Positions 27,574 through 38,170 of a stretch of DNA of 64,000 nt are shown here, piece by piece. Within the stretch, counting starts at the first letter, position 1. Every line of letters begins with the position of its first letter. The position numbers and the translations under genes were made by a program. The DNA comes from Methanobacterium veterum (GTDB lineage: Archaea > Methanobacteriota > Methanobacteria > Methanobacteriales > Methanobacteriaceae), in NCBI RefSeq assembly GCF_000745485.1, contig NZ_JQJK01000008.1:434001-498000 (forward strand), read 5' to 3'. The notes under the pieces were generated by a model. The model saw nothing but the letters and a program-made list of their open reading frames with translations, did no database searches and was not told the origin of the DNA.

Positions 27574-27876
27574 TTATCCGAAGAGAGCACCGAGACCTGC
27601 TGCGGCTTCTTCTTCTTTTTCTTCTTCCTCTTCTTCTTCCTCTTCTTCTTCTTCAGCTGGAGCTGCTGCTGGAGCTGCTGCTGCTGGAGCTGCTGCTGCT
27701 ACTGCAGTTTTTTCCATTGCTTCTTCGATGTCCACATCTTCGAGTGCTGCGATTAATGCTTTTACTCTAGCTTCGTCTACTTCTGCTCCTGCTGCTTCTA
27801 ATATTTTAGTTACATTTCCTTCGTTAATTTCTTGACCAGTTGTGTGCAATAACATTGCTGCGTATACATATTCCAT
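27574..27876 (-). CDS. rpl12: Ribosomal protein P1 (L12ae)
   Basis: 100-aa stalk protein. N-terminal helical dimerisation part ([20 protein letters not shown]), Ala/Pro hinge, a run of acidic residues, and the GLGALFG tail that contacts elongation factors; the same tail ends P0. ATG 27876 preceded by AGGTGATTATA. Last gene of the secE-spt5-L11-L1-P0-P1 series. The GAA-rich tail produces long spurious Ser/Phe-rich frames on the opposite strand. Confidence 0.96.
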   Translation of the reverse strand: MEYVYAAMLLHTTGQEINEGNVTKILEAAGAEVDEARVKALIAALEDVDIEEAMEKTAVAAAAPAAAAPAAAPAEEEEEEEEEEEEKEEEAAAGLGALFG

Positions 27877-27902
27877 TATAATCACCTTTCAATTTTATAA
27901 AT

Positions 27903-28907
27903 TTAACCAAACAAGGCACCTAACCCTGCTGCGGCATCTTCTTCTTTTTCTTCTTCATCTTCTTCTTCGTCTTCATCTTCTTCTTTTTCTTCTGATTTAA
28001 CTTCAACAGCCTGTGGGCGTGATTTCAGTTTGTCCAGAAGTTCATCATCAAGTGCTTCTTCATTTTTGCTAGCTATTTCAGATGCCAGTGCTAACATTTG
28101 CAAGTAAGCCTTGGATAACAGTAAGTCTGTTGTTTTTGATGTGAGAATTTCTGCATTTAATGCTAGATTCATTGACTTGCTTGCAGCATTCTGTATTATG
28201 TATGGCATAGCCACTTTGTTGTATATTGAAGCATTTACTGATAAGTTCAATGCTTGAGAGAATGCAGTCTGTATATCAGATATGGTTTTACTCTCATCAA
28301 TTGTTAAAAGATCAGATGTGTATACTGTTTGATCTTCATATGCTGCTACTAAATCAATTCCAACTTCCATTGGGTGGATATCAAGTCTTGTAAGAATACC
28401 TGCTATCTCCCTGGAAACTACTTCCCCTTCAGCTACAACAACCTTATCCTTGGTTATGACGATTTTTCCTTTATCAATTTTTGCAGGAATACCGACTTTT
28501 TGAAGTTCCCCAAGAATAGGGCCGGGTTTGAAAGCTGTGTCACCTTTAGGTACTACAATATCTGCAGGGGCAATACTTCCAGCCTTTGCAGGGGCAGGAG
28601 TCTTACTAGCTTCAAGAATCTTAAAAAGCTTAAATGGATTCATATTTGTAAAGATTAATGCAGGTTGCCCTTCCATATGTTCTCCGAGAGCATCTATATT
28701 AGATTTTTGAGATTCACTTAAAGCAAGGCTCATTAATGTCTTTCTTGACATTTTTACAGTTGCGTCCTCTTTTAAGGTTCTTCTCATCTTTTGGAGTTGA
28801 GGAGCCGGTATATCTGCCAGATTAGCCATACCTACTACGCTATGGCCATCAATCAGTTCTTTAAGGTTATTTACCTCGTCCTTTTTCCAATTAGCAACAT
28901 GAGCCAT
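27903..28907 (-). CDS. rplP0: Ribosomal protein P0 (L10)
   Basis: 334-aa stalk base protein that binds 23S rRNA together with L11 and carries P1 dimers. Starts [20 protein letters not shown], central insert [20 protein letters not shown]1-binding helices, acidic tail with GLGALFG end. The ATG at 28907 overlaps the L1 stop as TAATG, with GAGGGTGAT before it. Archaeal length. Confidence 0.96.
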   Translation of the reverse strand: MAHVANWKKDEVNNLKELIDGHSVVGMANLADIPAPQLQKMRRTLKEDATVKMSRKTLMSLALSESQKSNIDALGEHMEGQPALIFTNMNPFKLFKILEASKTPAPAKAGSIAPADIVVPKGDTAFKPGPILGELQKVGIPAKIDKGKIVITKDKVVVAEGEVVSREIAGILTRLDIHPMEVGIDLVAAYEDQTVYTSDLLTIDESKTISDIQTAFSQALNLSVNASIYNKVAMPYIIQNAASKSMNLALNAEILTSKTTDLLLSKAYLQMLALASEIASKNEEALDDELLDKLKSRPQAVEVKSEEKEEDEDEEEDEEEKEEDAAAGLGALFG

Positions 28908-29545
28908 TAGATCACCCTCGTTACTGGACCCATGGTTGTTTTAACATACATGGATTTTATTTGGTTTCTTCCTTTTTCAAGGTTCCTATCCAATACGCCA
29001 AGCACAGCTTCTACATTATCCGCAATTAGTTCATCATCCATATCTTGTGAACCTACAATCGCCTGAATAACTGGCTGATCTTTTATTCTTACTTTTACAG
29101 TATTAGAAAGCCTTTCCAATATAGGATCTGGTTTTACAGTAGCTGGAACTGGTTTTGGCATCTTTTTCCTAGGTCCAAGAACTGGTCCTAAAAATCTACC
29201 AACCTGCGGCATCATATCTGCCTGTGCAACAAAAAATGTGTATTCATTGGCCATTTTTTTGGCCTGTTTCCGGTCTTTTCCCAGCTCTTCTAAATCAGCT
29301 TTGCTGATTACAAGGTCTGCGCCGGCATTTTCTGCTTGAATTGCCAGTTCACCATCTGCTATAACGGCAATTTTAATGCCTTTACCTCGTCCATTTGGAA
29401 GGAAGACTTCTTCATCAAATCTGTTTTCTGGTTTTTTCACGTCTAAATCTTTGATGTTTATAACAACATCGATAGACTGTGTGAAGTTTCTCGGCTTGGA
29501 TTCTTCCTTAGCCTTCTTCACTGCTTCCACTATCTCTTGATTCAT
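28907..29545 (-). CDS. rpl1: Ribosomal protein L1
   Basis: 212 aa. Binds the L1 stalk of 23S rRNA and, in methanogens, represses its own mRNA. Motifs [30 protein letters not shown] and [12 protein letters not shown] are typical. ATG 29545 is chosen because GGAGG lies six bases upstream; an in-frame TTG directly before it is unlikely. Stop overlaps the P0 start, so the two are translationally coupled. No L1-binding hairpin was identified with confidence in the 80-bp gap upstream. Confidence 0.96.
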   Translation of the reverse strand: MNQEIVEAVKKAKEESKPRNFTQSIDVVINIKDLDVKKPENRFDEEVFLPNGRGKGIKIAVIADGELAIQAENAGADLVISKADLEELGKDRKQAKKMANEYTFFVAQADMMPQVGRFLGPVLGPRKKMPKPVPATVKPDPILERLSNTVKVRIKDQPVIQAIVGSQDMDDELIADNVEAVLGVLDRNLEKGRNQIKSMYVKTTMGPVTRVI

Positions 29546-29632
29546 CAAATTCCTCCATGAACTTTTTTGATAAAAAGTTCACAATTATAGGGTATTACAC
29601 CAAACGGATTGGTCAACTTATTTTATTAAAAT

Positions 29633-30555
<923 letters not shown>

Positions 30556-30609
30556 ATTATCACTTACCTAAAACATTTAAGCTAATTTAATGCAGTAAAT
30601 CAATAAAAA

Positions 30610-30795
30610 TTATGTTTGACCAATTAACTGAGCCACAAGAGTTATTACAAAACCTATAACCCCTATGATTATAATTCCAATTCCAGTTATCTTTGCCACG
30701 TTTATATATTCATCACGTTCTGGCCTTTTGGATATGTATAAAACTCTTCTGTATTGTTTTAAAGCTTGGGTAATAGATTCTTTATTCAAATTCAT
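30610..30795 (-). CDS. secE: Protein translocase subunit SecE/Sec61 gamma
   Basis: 61 aa with an amphipathic helix (ALKQYRRVLYISKRPERDEY) and one membrane helix at the C-terminus (ITGIGIIIIGVIGFVITLVA). Clamps the SecY channel. First gene of the ribosomal series; ATG 30795. Confidence 0.93.
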   Translation of the reverse strand: MNLNKESITQALKQYRRVLYISKRPERDEYINVAKITGIGIIIIGVIGFVITLVAQLIGQT

Positions 30796-30870
30796 AAAAA
30801 TACCTACTTAAATTCATAATAGAATAAGTTATTGAATTAAGGATTGGGAATAATGTATTTGGTAATTATT

Positions 30871-30880
30871 CTATATAAAT
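30871..30880 (-). promoter_or_regulatory. TATA box for the secE-spt5-ribosomal operon
   Basis: ATTTATATAG on the minus strand, about 75 bp upstream of the secE start; expected transcript start near 30850. Confidence 0.45.
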
Positions 30881-30965
30881 GATAATAGTTTATTTTCATT
30901 ATGAATTTATAAACCTTTTCATTTTTATAGATAACTAAAACTAACCAAGAGAGAGAAAATCATAG

Positions 30966-31004
30966 GGTGTTTTTATAATTTATATTATATGATTAAAAAA
31001 CACC
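30966..31004 (-). terminator. Inverted repeat overlapping the ftsZ 3' end
   Basis: GGTGTTTTT (30966-30974) and AAAAACACC (30996-31004) form a 9-bp stem around an AT-only 21-nt loop. The arm nearer the gene contains the last two ftsZ codons and the stop. The partner arm lies in the ftsZ-secE gap. Possible terminator or mRNA end protector. Confidence 0.5.
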
Positions 31005-32144
31005 ATCTATAAACTCTTCTAAAGCAGATTCATGCACAGAATCTTTACTTTCTTCTTCCAGATACTCGCGTTCAGCAGGCGCGCCATATATGTGGGGAGA
31101 TTTTACTCCAGCTACTACTATAGTTGTCCTGATGATATTTTGAAGGTCTTCCTGTATCTGTGTACCCCAGATTATGTTTGCATCGGGATCAAGTTCATCA
31201 GCCACTATCTGGACAATCTTTTCAGCTTCGTGTAATGTCATATCTGAGCTTCCAGATATGTTTATCAATGCACCCTTAGCATTTGAAATATCCAGATCAA
31301 GTAATGGACTGTTTAATGCCTCATGAACAGATTCAATTGCCCTATCGCCAGATTCAGATTCACCCATACCAATCATTGCCATTCCAGAACCCTGCATTAT
31401 ACTTCGTATATCTGCAAAGTCAAGACTTACAAGACCAGGTTTAGTTATAAGCTCAGTTATTCCTTTAACAGCTCTTCCTAAGAGTTCATCTGTAACCATG
31501 AAAGCTTTATTTATAGGCAGATTTGGTGCAACTTCCAGTAATTTATCATTAGGTACAACAATTACTGTATCCGCATTATTCTGCAGCTTTTCAAGTCCTT
31601 TTTCAGCATTTTCTCGTCGTCTGAGTCCTTCAGCACTGAAAGGCATTGTAGCGACTGCAATAGTTAATGCACCAATTTTTTTGGCTAACTTCGCAATTAC
31701 TGGAGCAGATCCTGTTCCAGTACCTCCACCAAGCCCACAGGTTACAAAAACCATGTCGGCCCCTTCTAACCTTTCTTTTATCTGTTCTTCACTTTCTTCA
31801 GCGCTTTCTTCACCTATCTCAGGTATACCGCCAGCGCCTAATCCTCCACATGTTCCTTTACCTATGAGTATCTTTTGGTGAGAATTTGAGTAGAATAAGT
31901 CCTGTGCATCTGTATTTACCGAAATAGTATCTGCGCCTTCAATTCCTATTTCCATAAGCCTTGAAACTGTATTATTTCCAGCCCCTCCAGTTCCAACAAC
32001 AAATATTTTTGCTTTACTCTGCTCTATAATATCTTTGAGGTCACTGTTGATGTCTGATATATCGAAGTTATTCTGGATATCACTTGGTGTTCTCTCCCTT
32101 CTCACTTCAGATTCTTTTAAGGTACTATTTATAAGAGATTTCAA
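30993..32144 (-). CDS. ftsZ: Cell division protein FtsZ
   Basis: 383-aa tubulin-like GTPase forming the division ring. Motifs: [22 protein letters not shown], and the tubulin signature [13 protein letters not shown], then VPNDKLLEV and the synergy loop region [11 protein letters not shown]. The N-terminal extension (about 40 residues) and a short acidic C-terminal tail are usual for euryarchaeal FtsZ1. Start TTG at 32144, following GGTAGGAA. Upstream of secE on the same strand, 200 bp away, with its own inverted repeat between. Confidence 0.96.
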   Translation of the reverse strand: MKSLINSTLKESEVRRERTPSDIQNNFDISDINSDLKDIIEQSKAKIFVVGTGGAGNNTVSRLMEIGIEGADTISVNTDAQDLFYSNSHQKILIGKGTCGGLGAGGIPEIGEESAEESEEQIKERLEGADMVFVTCGLGGGTGTGSAPVIAKLAKKIGALTIAVATMPFSAEGLRRRENAEKGLEKLQNNADTVIVVPNDKLLEVAPNLPINKAFMVTDELLGRAVKGITELITKPGLVSLDFADIRSIMQGSGMAMIGMGESESGDRAIESVHEALNSPLLDLDISNAKGALINISGSSDMTLHEAEKIVQIVADELDPDANIIWGTQIQEDLQNIIRTTIVVAGVKSPHIYGAPAEREYLEEESKDSVHESALEEFIDGVF

Positions 32145-32420
32145 TTCCTACCCCCACAGCCAATGTTGTTAAATTTATTTGTGGTATTGTAATAACTTAT
32201 ATTTAAAACCAGCGATTATATCAATGACAATTTACTATCTTGCAAATAATTTTTTAGTTTTATGATGATATACCCACCACATCTTTTAGATATTGCTCAA
32301 GTATATTACTACATTAATGTCTTTGATTTTCCAATATAAGTCCACGTTAAATTCATGAAAATATATCTAAATATAAGAATTATCTCCTAAAATTTAAGAT
32401 TTAAAAATTATTCTCGCAAA

Positions 32421-32984
32421 CTAAGATCGAGGCATTGCAATTATCTCTTTAAATTTAAGATCAAAGAAATTATTCATATGCGCCGGCTCTAAAACTACCG
32501 CAGCATCTGCACCTCTTGCAGTTCCCCCAATTGCAATTATCTCAGAGTCTATGGGTATTAAACCAGCATCAGCAGCCATAATAGTTACTTCAACACAAAC
32601 CTTTATTCCCTGGCCAAATAATCTAAGGGTGCCCGCTATTATCTCAACAGGTGTTACTCCCCCAAATTTATTTGATATTCCCCTGCCAACACCACTTAAA
32701 GCATGAGATCCTGTGTAAAATGTTATACCATTTTCTACAAGCTTATTTTTGTCTTTTTCAGATATTTCCAACTTTCCTTTTTCTTTAAATCCTGCATGAT
32801 GAGTTATACTTACTATATTTACATCAGCCATCGCTTCTTTTAGTTTAAGCGCAGTTTTACCAGATACGGAGGCAACTACAATATTTTTTATGCCTAATTC
32901 TTCTTTTCTCTGCTTTACAACTTCTACCAGTTTATCTGTATTTTGTTCACCGGGACTTTCAAAATAATAAATGCTCTTTTCCAT
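32421..32984 (-). CDS. Pyruvate kinase alpha/beta (PK-C) domain protein
   Basis: 187-aa stand-alone protein with the fold of the C-terminal pyruvate kinase domain (COG1751 type). Typical stretches: [67 protein letters not shown]. It lacks the catalytic TIM barrel, so it cannot be a pyruvate kinase; a ligand-binding role is all that can be said. ATG 32984 is preceded by GAGGTGA. Divergent from comA across a 300-bp gap. Confidence 0.8.
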   Translation of the reverse strand: MEKSIYYFESPGEQNTDKLVEVVKQRKEELGIKNIVVASVSGKTALKLKEAMADVNIVSITHHAGFKEKGKLEISEKDKNKLVENGITFYTGSHALSGVGRGISNKFGGVTPVEIIAGTLRLFGQGIKVCVEVTIMAADAGLIPIDSEIIAIGGTARGADAAVVLEPAHMNNFFDLKFKEIIAMPRS

Positions 32985-33055
32985 TTATTTCACCTCAATA
33001 ACACCATTATTTATTTATCTCTAAAACTTTATATTTTATTGATATTTTTTGCACT

Positions 33056-33084
33056 ATGTCGGTTTACCCATAACCGAAAGACAT
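33056..33084. promoter_or_regulatory. Inverted repeat in the divergent comA region, possible operator
   Basis: ATGTC-GGTT (33056-33064) and AACC (33072-33075) followed by GAAA-GACAT (to 33084) form a two-part dyad around TACCCAT. It is the most GC-rich spot in this gap and lies between two divergent promoters. Confidence 0.4.
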
Positions 33085-33209
33085 TGCCCTAATAAAAACG
33101 TGACTAAAAATTTTATTTTTGATAGTATTATCTGTTACAATTTACATACTTATACAAAAATTAGAATGTCAAATTAACAAACACAAACTTTAAAATTTAC
33201 ATGCATTAC

Positions 33210-33218
33210 TATATAAAT
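33210..33218 (+). promoter_or_regulatory. TATA box of comA
   Basis: TATATAAAT about 70 bp before the comA start; predicted transcript start near 33236. Confidence 0.45.
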
Positions 33219-33286
33219 CACAAAAACAATAAGACACTGACATAATTAGATTTAATTGTTTTAGAAATTTATCAAAAGGTGAATTA

Positions 33287-34060
33287 ATGAAAGCATTTAA
33301 CTTTATTACACCATATCGAGTTGAAAAACCTCGTAAAAACGGAATTACCATGATGTTAGACAAAGGCATGGGATTAAGAGTTCTAGAAGATTTGATGGAA
33401 GTATCAGGCGAATATATAGATTTTGCCAAACTGGGATGGGGAACATCTGCCCTGCACGACAGAGAACTCATACAAAACAAGGCCGAAATGTATTTGTCCT
33501 ATGATGTAAATCCATATCCTGGTGGAACCTTATTTGAACTTGCATATATGAAAAATAAGTTTTCGGAATTTTTAGATGAATCTGACAAGTTAGGATTTAC
33601 CGCTATTGAGATATCAGACGGATCTACCATCATATCACCTGAAGAAAGAAGAAATATAATATCTAAAACTAAAGAAAGAGGATTCACAGTTATTTCTGAA
33701 GTTGGGAAAAAAAATCCCCAAGATGATTGTAAACTGGATACTGAAGACCGTGTGAAACTTATAAACTCTGATATAAATGCTGGTTCAGATAGAATATTAA
33801 TTGAAGCACGTGAAGGTGGAAAAGGCATAGGCATTTATGATGAATGTGGAAATATCAAGGAAGATGAGCTTGAAATACTGGCAAAAACAAATATGGAAAA
33901 AATAATCTGGGAAGCCCCCCTTAAAAACCAGCAGACAGACCTGATTTTAAAATTTGGACCAAATGTAAACCTAGGCAATATAGCTCCAGAAGAAGTAACT
34001 TCACTTGAAACACTTAGACGTGGGCTTAGAGGAGATACCTTAGGTAAATTAGATATTTAA
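33287..34060 (+). CDS. comA: Phosphosulfolactate synthase ComA
   Basis: 257-aa TIM-barrel enzyme adding sulfite to phosphoenolpyruvate, first step of coenzyme M synthesis. Motifs: [60 protein letters not shown] and [16 protein letters not shown]. Length is standard. ATG 33287 follows AAAAGGTGAA. Coenzyme M is the methyl carrier of methanogenesis, so this fixes the lifestyle. The other com genes are not in the window. Confidence 0.96.
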   Translation: MKAFNFITPYRVEKPRKNGITMMLDKGMGLRVLEDLMEVSGEYIDFAKLGWGTSALHDRELIQNKAEMYLSYDVNPYPGGTLFELAYMKNKFSEFLDESDKLGFTAIEISDGSTIISPEERRNIISKTKERGFTVISEVGKKNPQDDCKLDTEDRVKLINSDINAGSDRILIEAREGGKGIGIYDECGNIKEDELEILAKTNMEKIIWEAPLKNQQTDLILKFGPNVNLGNIAPEEVTSLETLRRGLRGDTLGKLDI

Positions 34061-34074
34061 TTCCATCTATTCTT

Positions 34075-34755
34075 TTATTTTATACAATAAAATCCGGCCT
34101 GCATGTAAGAATACCAGAATATTTCAACCACGCGGAATCCGATTTTTCTCAGTAATAAAAGATGATCTTCAACAGTTATAGGGAAATACTCCACACCAAA
34201 TCTTTTTATATGGTTTTCAGCATCTTTAACTGATTTACCCTTTGAAATTTGAAATTTCTCCCAGTATTCTTTTCCTACTTCAGTTCCTTTTTCTGTAAGC
34301 GGGCGAATATTTTCAAAGGCAACATATACTCCATTTTCATTTAAATTATCATAGCATGACTTTACAGCTTTATATCGTTCATCTTCACTTAGATAGTGAT
34401 GTGATTGAATTGCAGTAATTACATCTACATTTTTTAAAAGAGAAATATCCTGGCTTGGTGTGGGTTCTAAAAATTTTATGCCATTACAATCTATTAACTT
34501 TTCCTTTGCCTTGTTTAGCATATCAGCAGAAGGATCAGCTAGAATAAAAGCCGTATCTGGAAATTTTTGCAACGCTTTTTCTACCAGATTACCGGTTCCA
34601 CAACCAGTATCTAACCAAATATTAGGGTTTATATCCATTGATTCAACTAAATTAAGGATTTCCTGGTGAAAAAAATTATAATAAGGAATTGTATTTGCTA
34701 TTTGAGAGTCATACTCACTTGAAAGGTGTGATGATAAGTTATCTGATTTATGCAT
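34075..34755 (-). CDS. Class I SAM-dependent methyltransferase
   Basis: 226 aa with the SAM-binding motif I WLDTGCGTGNLVEKAL, motif II AFILADPSADML, and VDVITAIQSHHYL. The start at ATG 34755 is supported by TGGAGA nine bases upstream. Substrate unknown; the general layout is that of small-molecule methyltransferases. Convergent with comA, 14 bp between stops. Upstream lies palindrome island 4. Confidence 0.8.
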   Translation of the reverse strand: MHKSDNLSSHLSSEYDSQIANTIPYYNFFHQEILNLVESMDINPNIWLDTGCGTGNLVEKALQKFPDTAFILADPSADMLNKAKEKLIDCNGIKFLEPTPSQDISLLKNVDVITAIQSHHYLSEDERYKAVKSCYDNLNENGVYVAFENIRPLTEKGTEVGKEYWEKFQISKGKSVKDAENHIKRFGVEYFPITVEDHLLLLRKIGFRVVEIFWYSYMQAGFYCIK

Positions 34756-34861
34756 TTTTATTTCTCCAAACAATCTGTAAATTAAGATTAAAGCTAATCT
34801 TTAATATAGTGAATAACTAAATAGTTTTGACTAATTATTATAATAATCTGTTTATAATGTC

Positions 34862-35078
34862 GTTGACCTCCCAAAAATCAGAGTTAGCAAAAAACTTTGT
34901 TTTTTGCACTATCGAAAAGCAAAGCTTTTCGATGCCCCGAAATTATAAATTTCGAGGGCTCCGAAATCCTCAAAAACCATAGGTTTTTGGGAGTTAGAAA
35001 ATATTTCATATTTTCTAAAATTCTACGAATTTCGAGAGTTCCGTAACCGTGAAAATTCATAGAATTTTCACATGTTAT
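34862..35078. repeat. Triloop-palindrome island 4
   Basis: Hairpins in series: GCAAAAAAC-TTT-GTTTTTTGC (34888-34908), ATCGAAAAGC-AAA-GCTTTTCGAT (34912-34934), CGAAATT-ATA-AATTTCG (34938-34954), CAAAAACC-ATA-GGTTTTTG (34971-34989), TAGAAAATAT-TTC-ATATTTTCTA (34995-35017), GTGAAAATTC-ATA-GAATTTTCAC (35049-35071). CTCCCAAAAA at 34867 and TTTTTGGGAG at 34984 can form an outer stem. The stretch CTCCGAAATCCTCAAAAA recurs at 10682 and, inverted, at 17120; TCCGTAACCGTGAAAA recurs at 10648. Confidence 0.88.
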
Positions 35079-35177
35079 TCACTATAATTTTAAGGATATA
35101 CATGATTTGATTGTAAATTTTATTTTCTAAAAATATCAAATTTAGCCCATACAAATAAACCAATTAGATGTGCAGAT

Positions 35178-36023
35178 ATGAAAACCCAAAAATATGAAAT
35201 TATTCCAGTTAAAACAGGTTACATCAAGCCAAACGAATCATACAACATAATCATTGATAATGCAGAGAATTTATTAGAAGATGGAGATTATCTCGTAATT
35301 TCAGAGACTCCCATAGCTATAGCTCAGGGCAGAATAGTTGATGAAGCACTAGTTAAACCTTCATACCTTGCAACTTTTCTTGCAGATATCTGGTCAAAAT
35401 ATCTATGGGGTTATATCCTCGGGCCTCTTTTAAGAATTAAACAGAGAACAATTAAAAATTTAAGAAATTTACCCCCGGAAGCGCGATCACATAAAGAAGT
35501 TGTACTGAAATATTATGGATTAAAACATGCTTTAAAACCTGCTTCTGAAGCTGGAATTGACCTCAGTAATGCACCGGGGACTTATGTCTCTCTGTTACCA
35601 CACGAACCACAGCAGGTGGTGGAAGACATTGCACAAAAAATATCTAAAAATGTTGCAAAAGAAGTTGTAGCTATAATAATTGATACAGATGCAACTTATG
35701 AATTTTTAGGTATGAAATTTACATCACTTCCCATAGCTGCAGAAGGAATTAACGCTGATTTTGGAATAATGGGATATCTGTTGGGAAGATTCGGCAGAAT
35801 CATAGGCCCTACCCCCTTAGCTATCTCAAAACCCCAGAATATGGAAAAAATTCTGGAAATTGCCAAAGTTGCCGATGATTACCAAAACCAAACTGAGTAC
35901 AGTATGAAAACTGTTTACGATATGGGAAATACCTTTGATAAAGAAGTAGACGGCATAACAATTGAAATGTTGAGTTCCATAGAACATACCCCTGCAGTCA
36001 TCATCAGGGAGCTTAAACAATGA
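35178..36023 (+). CDS. CofE-like F420-0:glutamate ligase family protein
   Basis: 281-aa protein of the coenzyme F420-0:gamma-glutamyl ligase fold (KYEIIPVKTGYIKPNE, GDYLVISETPIAIAQGRIVD, IIDTDATYEF, GIMGYLLGRFGRIIGPTPLA). CofE proper adds glutamates to F420; this protein diverges in the middle (an insert LADIWSKYLWGYILGPLLRI) and is probably a paralogue with another substrate. ATG 35178, weak ribosome site. An inverted repeat begins at its stop codon (TGATCAT at 36021, ATGATCA at 36052). Confidence 0.7.
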   Translation: MKTQKYEIIPVKTGYIKPNESYNIIIDNAENLLEDGDYLVISETPIAIAQGRIVDEALVKPSYLATFLADIWSKYLWGYILGPLLRIKQRTIKNLRNLPPEARSHKEVVLKYYGLKHALKPASEAGIDLSNAPGTYVSLLPHEPQQVVEDIAQKISKNVAKEVVAIIIDTDATYEFLGMKFTSLPIAAEGINADFGIMGYLLGRFGRIIGPTPLAISKPQNMEKILEIAKVADDYQNQTEYSMKTVYDMGNTFDKEVDGITIEMLSSIEHTPAVIIRELKQ

Positions 36024-36112
36024 TCATATTTTATTGACATCATTGTTCGCCATGATCAATATTGTTGCATCCAAATAATTAAATAGTAGTATAACAATAA
36101 TAATAACAAGAG

Positions 36113-36141
36113 TCAAAATGTGTTACTTGACATCATTTTGA
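36113..36141. repeat. Inverted repeat upstream of tfe
   Basis: TCAAAATG (36113-36120) and CATTTTGA (36134-36141) with 13 nt between. May be a terminator of the preceding gene or an operator of tfe; cannot be decided. Confidence 0.35.
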
Positions 36142-36278
36142 TAAAAACTAAAATTTAAATGTCTTTAGAACCAGTGTTTTTCAGAAATGCTCGTTAAATA
36201 TTTTTTTAATTTAACTTTAACGACTTTGCAATTTACATCTACCGCACTTTTTTAAAATAATTTCCTAGGAGGATAAAC

Positions 36279-36824
36279 ATGCTTAATGTTAATGGCCCAG
36301 TAACTCAAGAATTAATTAAATCTTCCCTATCTAAAGAAGGAACCGAGATTCTAAATGAAACTATGGTTCAAGAATTGATCCATGAAGTCACTGAAGATAA
36401 TGAACATAGTCTCACCATTATCAAGTGTCTTTTAGAAGGTAAAATAACCGATGAAGAAATTTCAGAAGAAATTGAAGTAAGGCTCAATATAGTGAGAAGA
36501 ATTCTTTACAAACTTTACGATGCAGGACTTGCAAGCTACAAGCGAAGTAAGGACCCGGAAACTCAGTGGTACACCTACAGCTGGACATTTGAAAAAGACA
36601 GCGTTATTGAAACTATTTCTAAGAACTACGAAGAAAAAGCAGAAGAAATCGAAGAATCATTAGCATATGAAGAGGACAATATGTTCTTTGTGTGTGTCAA
36701 CGGTTGTAGATTTAAATTTGAAGAAGCTGCAGAGTACAACTTCATATGTCCTGAATGTGATGAAACACTAGAGTACCAGGATAACACTTCCGTAATTACT
36801 AATTTAAAAGAACAAATGAACTAA
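36279..36824 (+). CDS. tfe: Transcription factor E (TFE alpha)
   Basis: 181 aa: N-terminal winged helix ([28 protein letters not shown], residues about 49-76) and C-terminal zinc ribbon (CVNGCRFKF ... [10 protein letters not shown]). TFE stabilises open promoter complexes with TBP and TFB. ATG 36279 follows AGGAGG. The HD-domain gene begins 22 bp downstream and is likely co-transcribed. Confidence 0.95.
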   Translation: MLNVNGPVTQELIKSSLSKEGTEILNETMVQELIHEVTEDNEHSLTIIKCLLEGKITDEEISEEIEVRLNIVRRILYKLYDAGLASYKRSKDPETQWYTYSWTFEKDSVIETISKNYEEKAEEIEESLAYEEDNMFFVCVNGCRFKFEEAAEYNFICPECDETLEYQDNTSVITNLKEQMN

Positions 36825-36845
36825 TTCTTTTTCAGGGGCAAATAG

Positions 36846-37334
36846 TTGACTGTTGAAATTTTAAAGCATTTAAATTGCCCTACTCATTTAATTAATCATT
36901 CCAAGGCTGTCTGTAGAAAAGCCTTGAAATTATCTTCTAATTTTGATGTTGATATCGAACTGGTAGAAACAGGTGCCCTACTCCACGATATTGGGAGATC
37001 TAAAACAAACGGCATAGATCATGCAGTAGTAGGTGCAGAAATCCTAAAAGATATGGGATTCCCAGATTCCGTTTCAAATATTGCACTGAGACATATAGGT
37101 GCAGGTATTCCAAAAGAAGAAGCTCTACAACTGGGTTTACCGCCTCAAAATTATATTCCACTTACACTCGAAGAAAAAATTGTCGCCCATGCAGATAATT
37201 TAACCCACTGGGACAAAGAAGTAGATTTAGATTTTGTAATTAAAAAATGGAAAGAAAGACGGGGAACTGATCATCCATCAATTCCACGAATTATCAAGCT
37301 CCACCAGGAGATTGTAGGTTCTGATATCAATTAA
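36846..37334 (+). CDS. HD-domain phosphohydrolase (TIGR00295 type)
   Basis: 162 aa. HD signature: H(18) [17 protein letters not shown] (residues 45-53), LRHIGAG and VAHADNLTH. Metal-dependent phosphohydrolase of unknown substrate, widespread beside tRNA or transcription genes in archaea. Start TTG at 36846 with AGGGGC nine bases upstream. Follows tfe closely. Confidence 0.85.
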   Translation: MTVEILKHLNCPTHLINHSKAVCRKALKLSSNFDVDIELVETGALLHDIGRSKTNGIDHAVVGAEILKDMGFPDSVSNIALRHIGAGIPKEEALQLGLPPQNYIPLTLEEKIVAHADNLTHWDKEVDLDFVIKKWKERRGTDHPSIPRIIKLHQEIVGSDIN

Positions 37335-37360
37335 TTTCAGCTATTTTTACTATATATAAT

Positions 37361-38143
37361 TTATATTTTCTTATTAGTAATTACATCCGATTTTTCATCC
37401 TGTTTGAAGCTATTGGTAAATTCTACAAGTTCAATTTTACAGCCAGACCCAATGATTATATCAGTCCCTCTCACCACTTTTGCAGTTGTATTTTCAAGGT
37501 AAACCCTGTCTCCTTCAATGATATCTGCAGTAAGTTCATTTTGCCTGCCAGGCGTAACAATAAGTTTAAGGCCTAAAAAGCTTAATTTTCCACTTTTTTT
37601 AACTGTAATTTCCGATCCACCAATTTCATGTACTTTACACGGCCAGTATAAGTTTATTTTTACTATATCTGCATTTAACAAACCGTCAATTGTAAGGCCT
37701 CCTTCTACAGTGAAAATTTCAGCGTTGCAATCTCCGCCAGAGCTGATATTTCCTGTAATTTTCACCTCATCTGCAAATAACTCGCCATTAACTTCAAGTT
37801 CCCCCTGAACTTTAACCTTTTGAGCTTTTAAATTACCTTTAACATCTGCCTCGCCCCTTATGGTCACTTTACCTTCCGATTTTAAACTGCCATCAACTCC
37901 ACATTCCCCATTAACTTTAAAATCAGTGCAGTCAACATTTCCATCTAACATTCCTTCCCCCATTACGCTGACATTATTTACTGCTTTTAAATTACCTTCT
38001 ACTGTACCTTCTCCACTTATTTTAAGATCGGTACAATTAATATCGCCATTTATTCTTCCTTCTCCCATTATGCGGATTTTATTGTATTCCCCGCCAGATG
38101 AACTTCCAGATCCATAAATTTTTAAATCTTTAACTTTTTCCAT
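37361..38143 (-). CDS. Bactofilin-like polymer-forming protein (larger)
   Basis: 260 aa built of repeated short beta turns (for example GEGRINGDINCTDLKISGEG, GEADVKGNLKAQKVKVQGEL), the right-handed beta-helix of bactofilins such as Bacillus YhbE/YhbF. Bactofilins polymerise into filaments without nucleotides and organise envelope proteins. A C-terminal part binds no known ligand (VKKSGKLSFLGLKL, VYLENTTAKVVRG). ATG 38143 with GAATGATT before it. Last gene of the yhbD-bactofilin-ABC operon; the other bactofilin (40301) shares its whole layout. Confidence 0.8.
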   Translation of the reverse strand: MEKVKDLKIYGSGSSSGGEYNKIRIMGEGRINGDINCTDLKISGEGTVEGNLKAVNNVSVMGEGMLDGNVDCTDFKVNGECGVDGSLKSEGKVTIRGEADVKGNLKAQKVKVQGELEVNGELFADEVKITGNISSGGDCNAEIFTVEGGLTIDGLLNADIVKINLYWPCKVHEIGGSEITVKKSGKLSFLGLKLIVTPGRQNELTADIIEGDRVYLENTTAKVVRGTDIIIGSGCKIELVEFTNSFKQDEKSDVITNKKI

Positions 38144-38170
38144 AATAATCATTCCCTAAATGAAAGAGGA

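Noticed and set aside
27554..27835. Ser- and Phe-rich open frames on the plus strand
   Set aside because: They are the complement of the acidic, GAA-rich tail of ribosomal protein P1.
35178..36023. True CofE (F420-0:gamma-glutamyl ligase)
   Set aside because: The middle part diverges and carries an insert; I keep it as a family member of unknown substrate.
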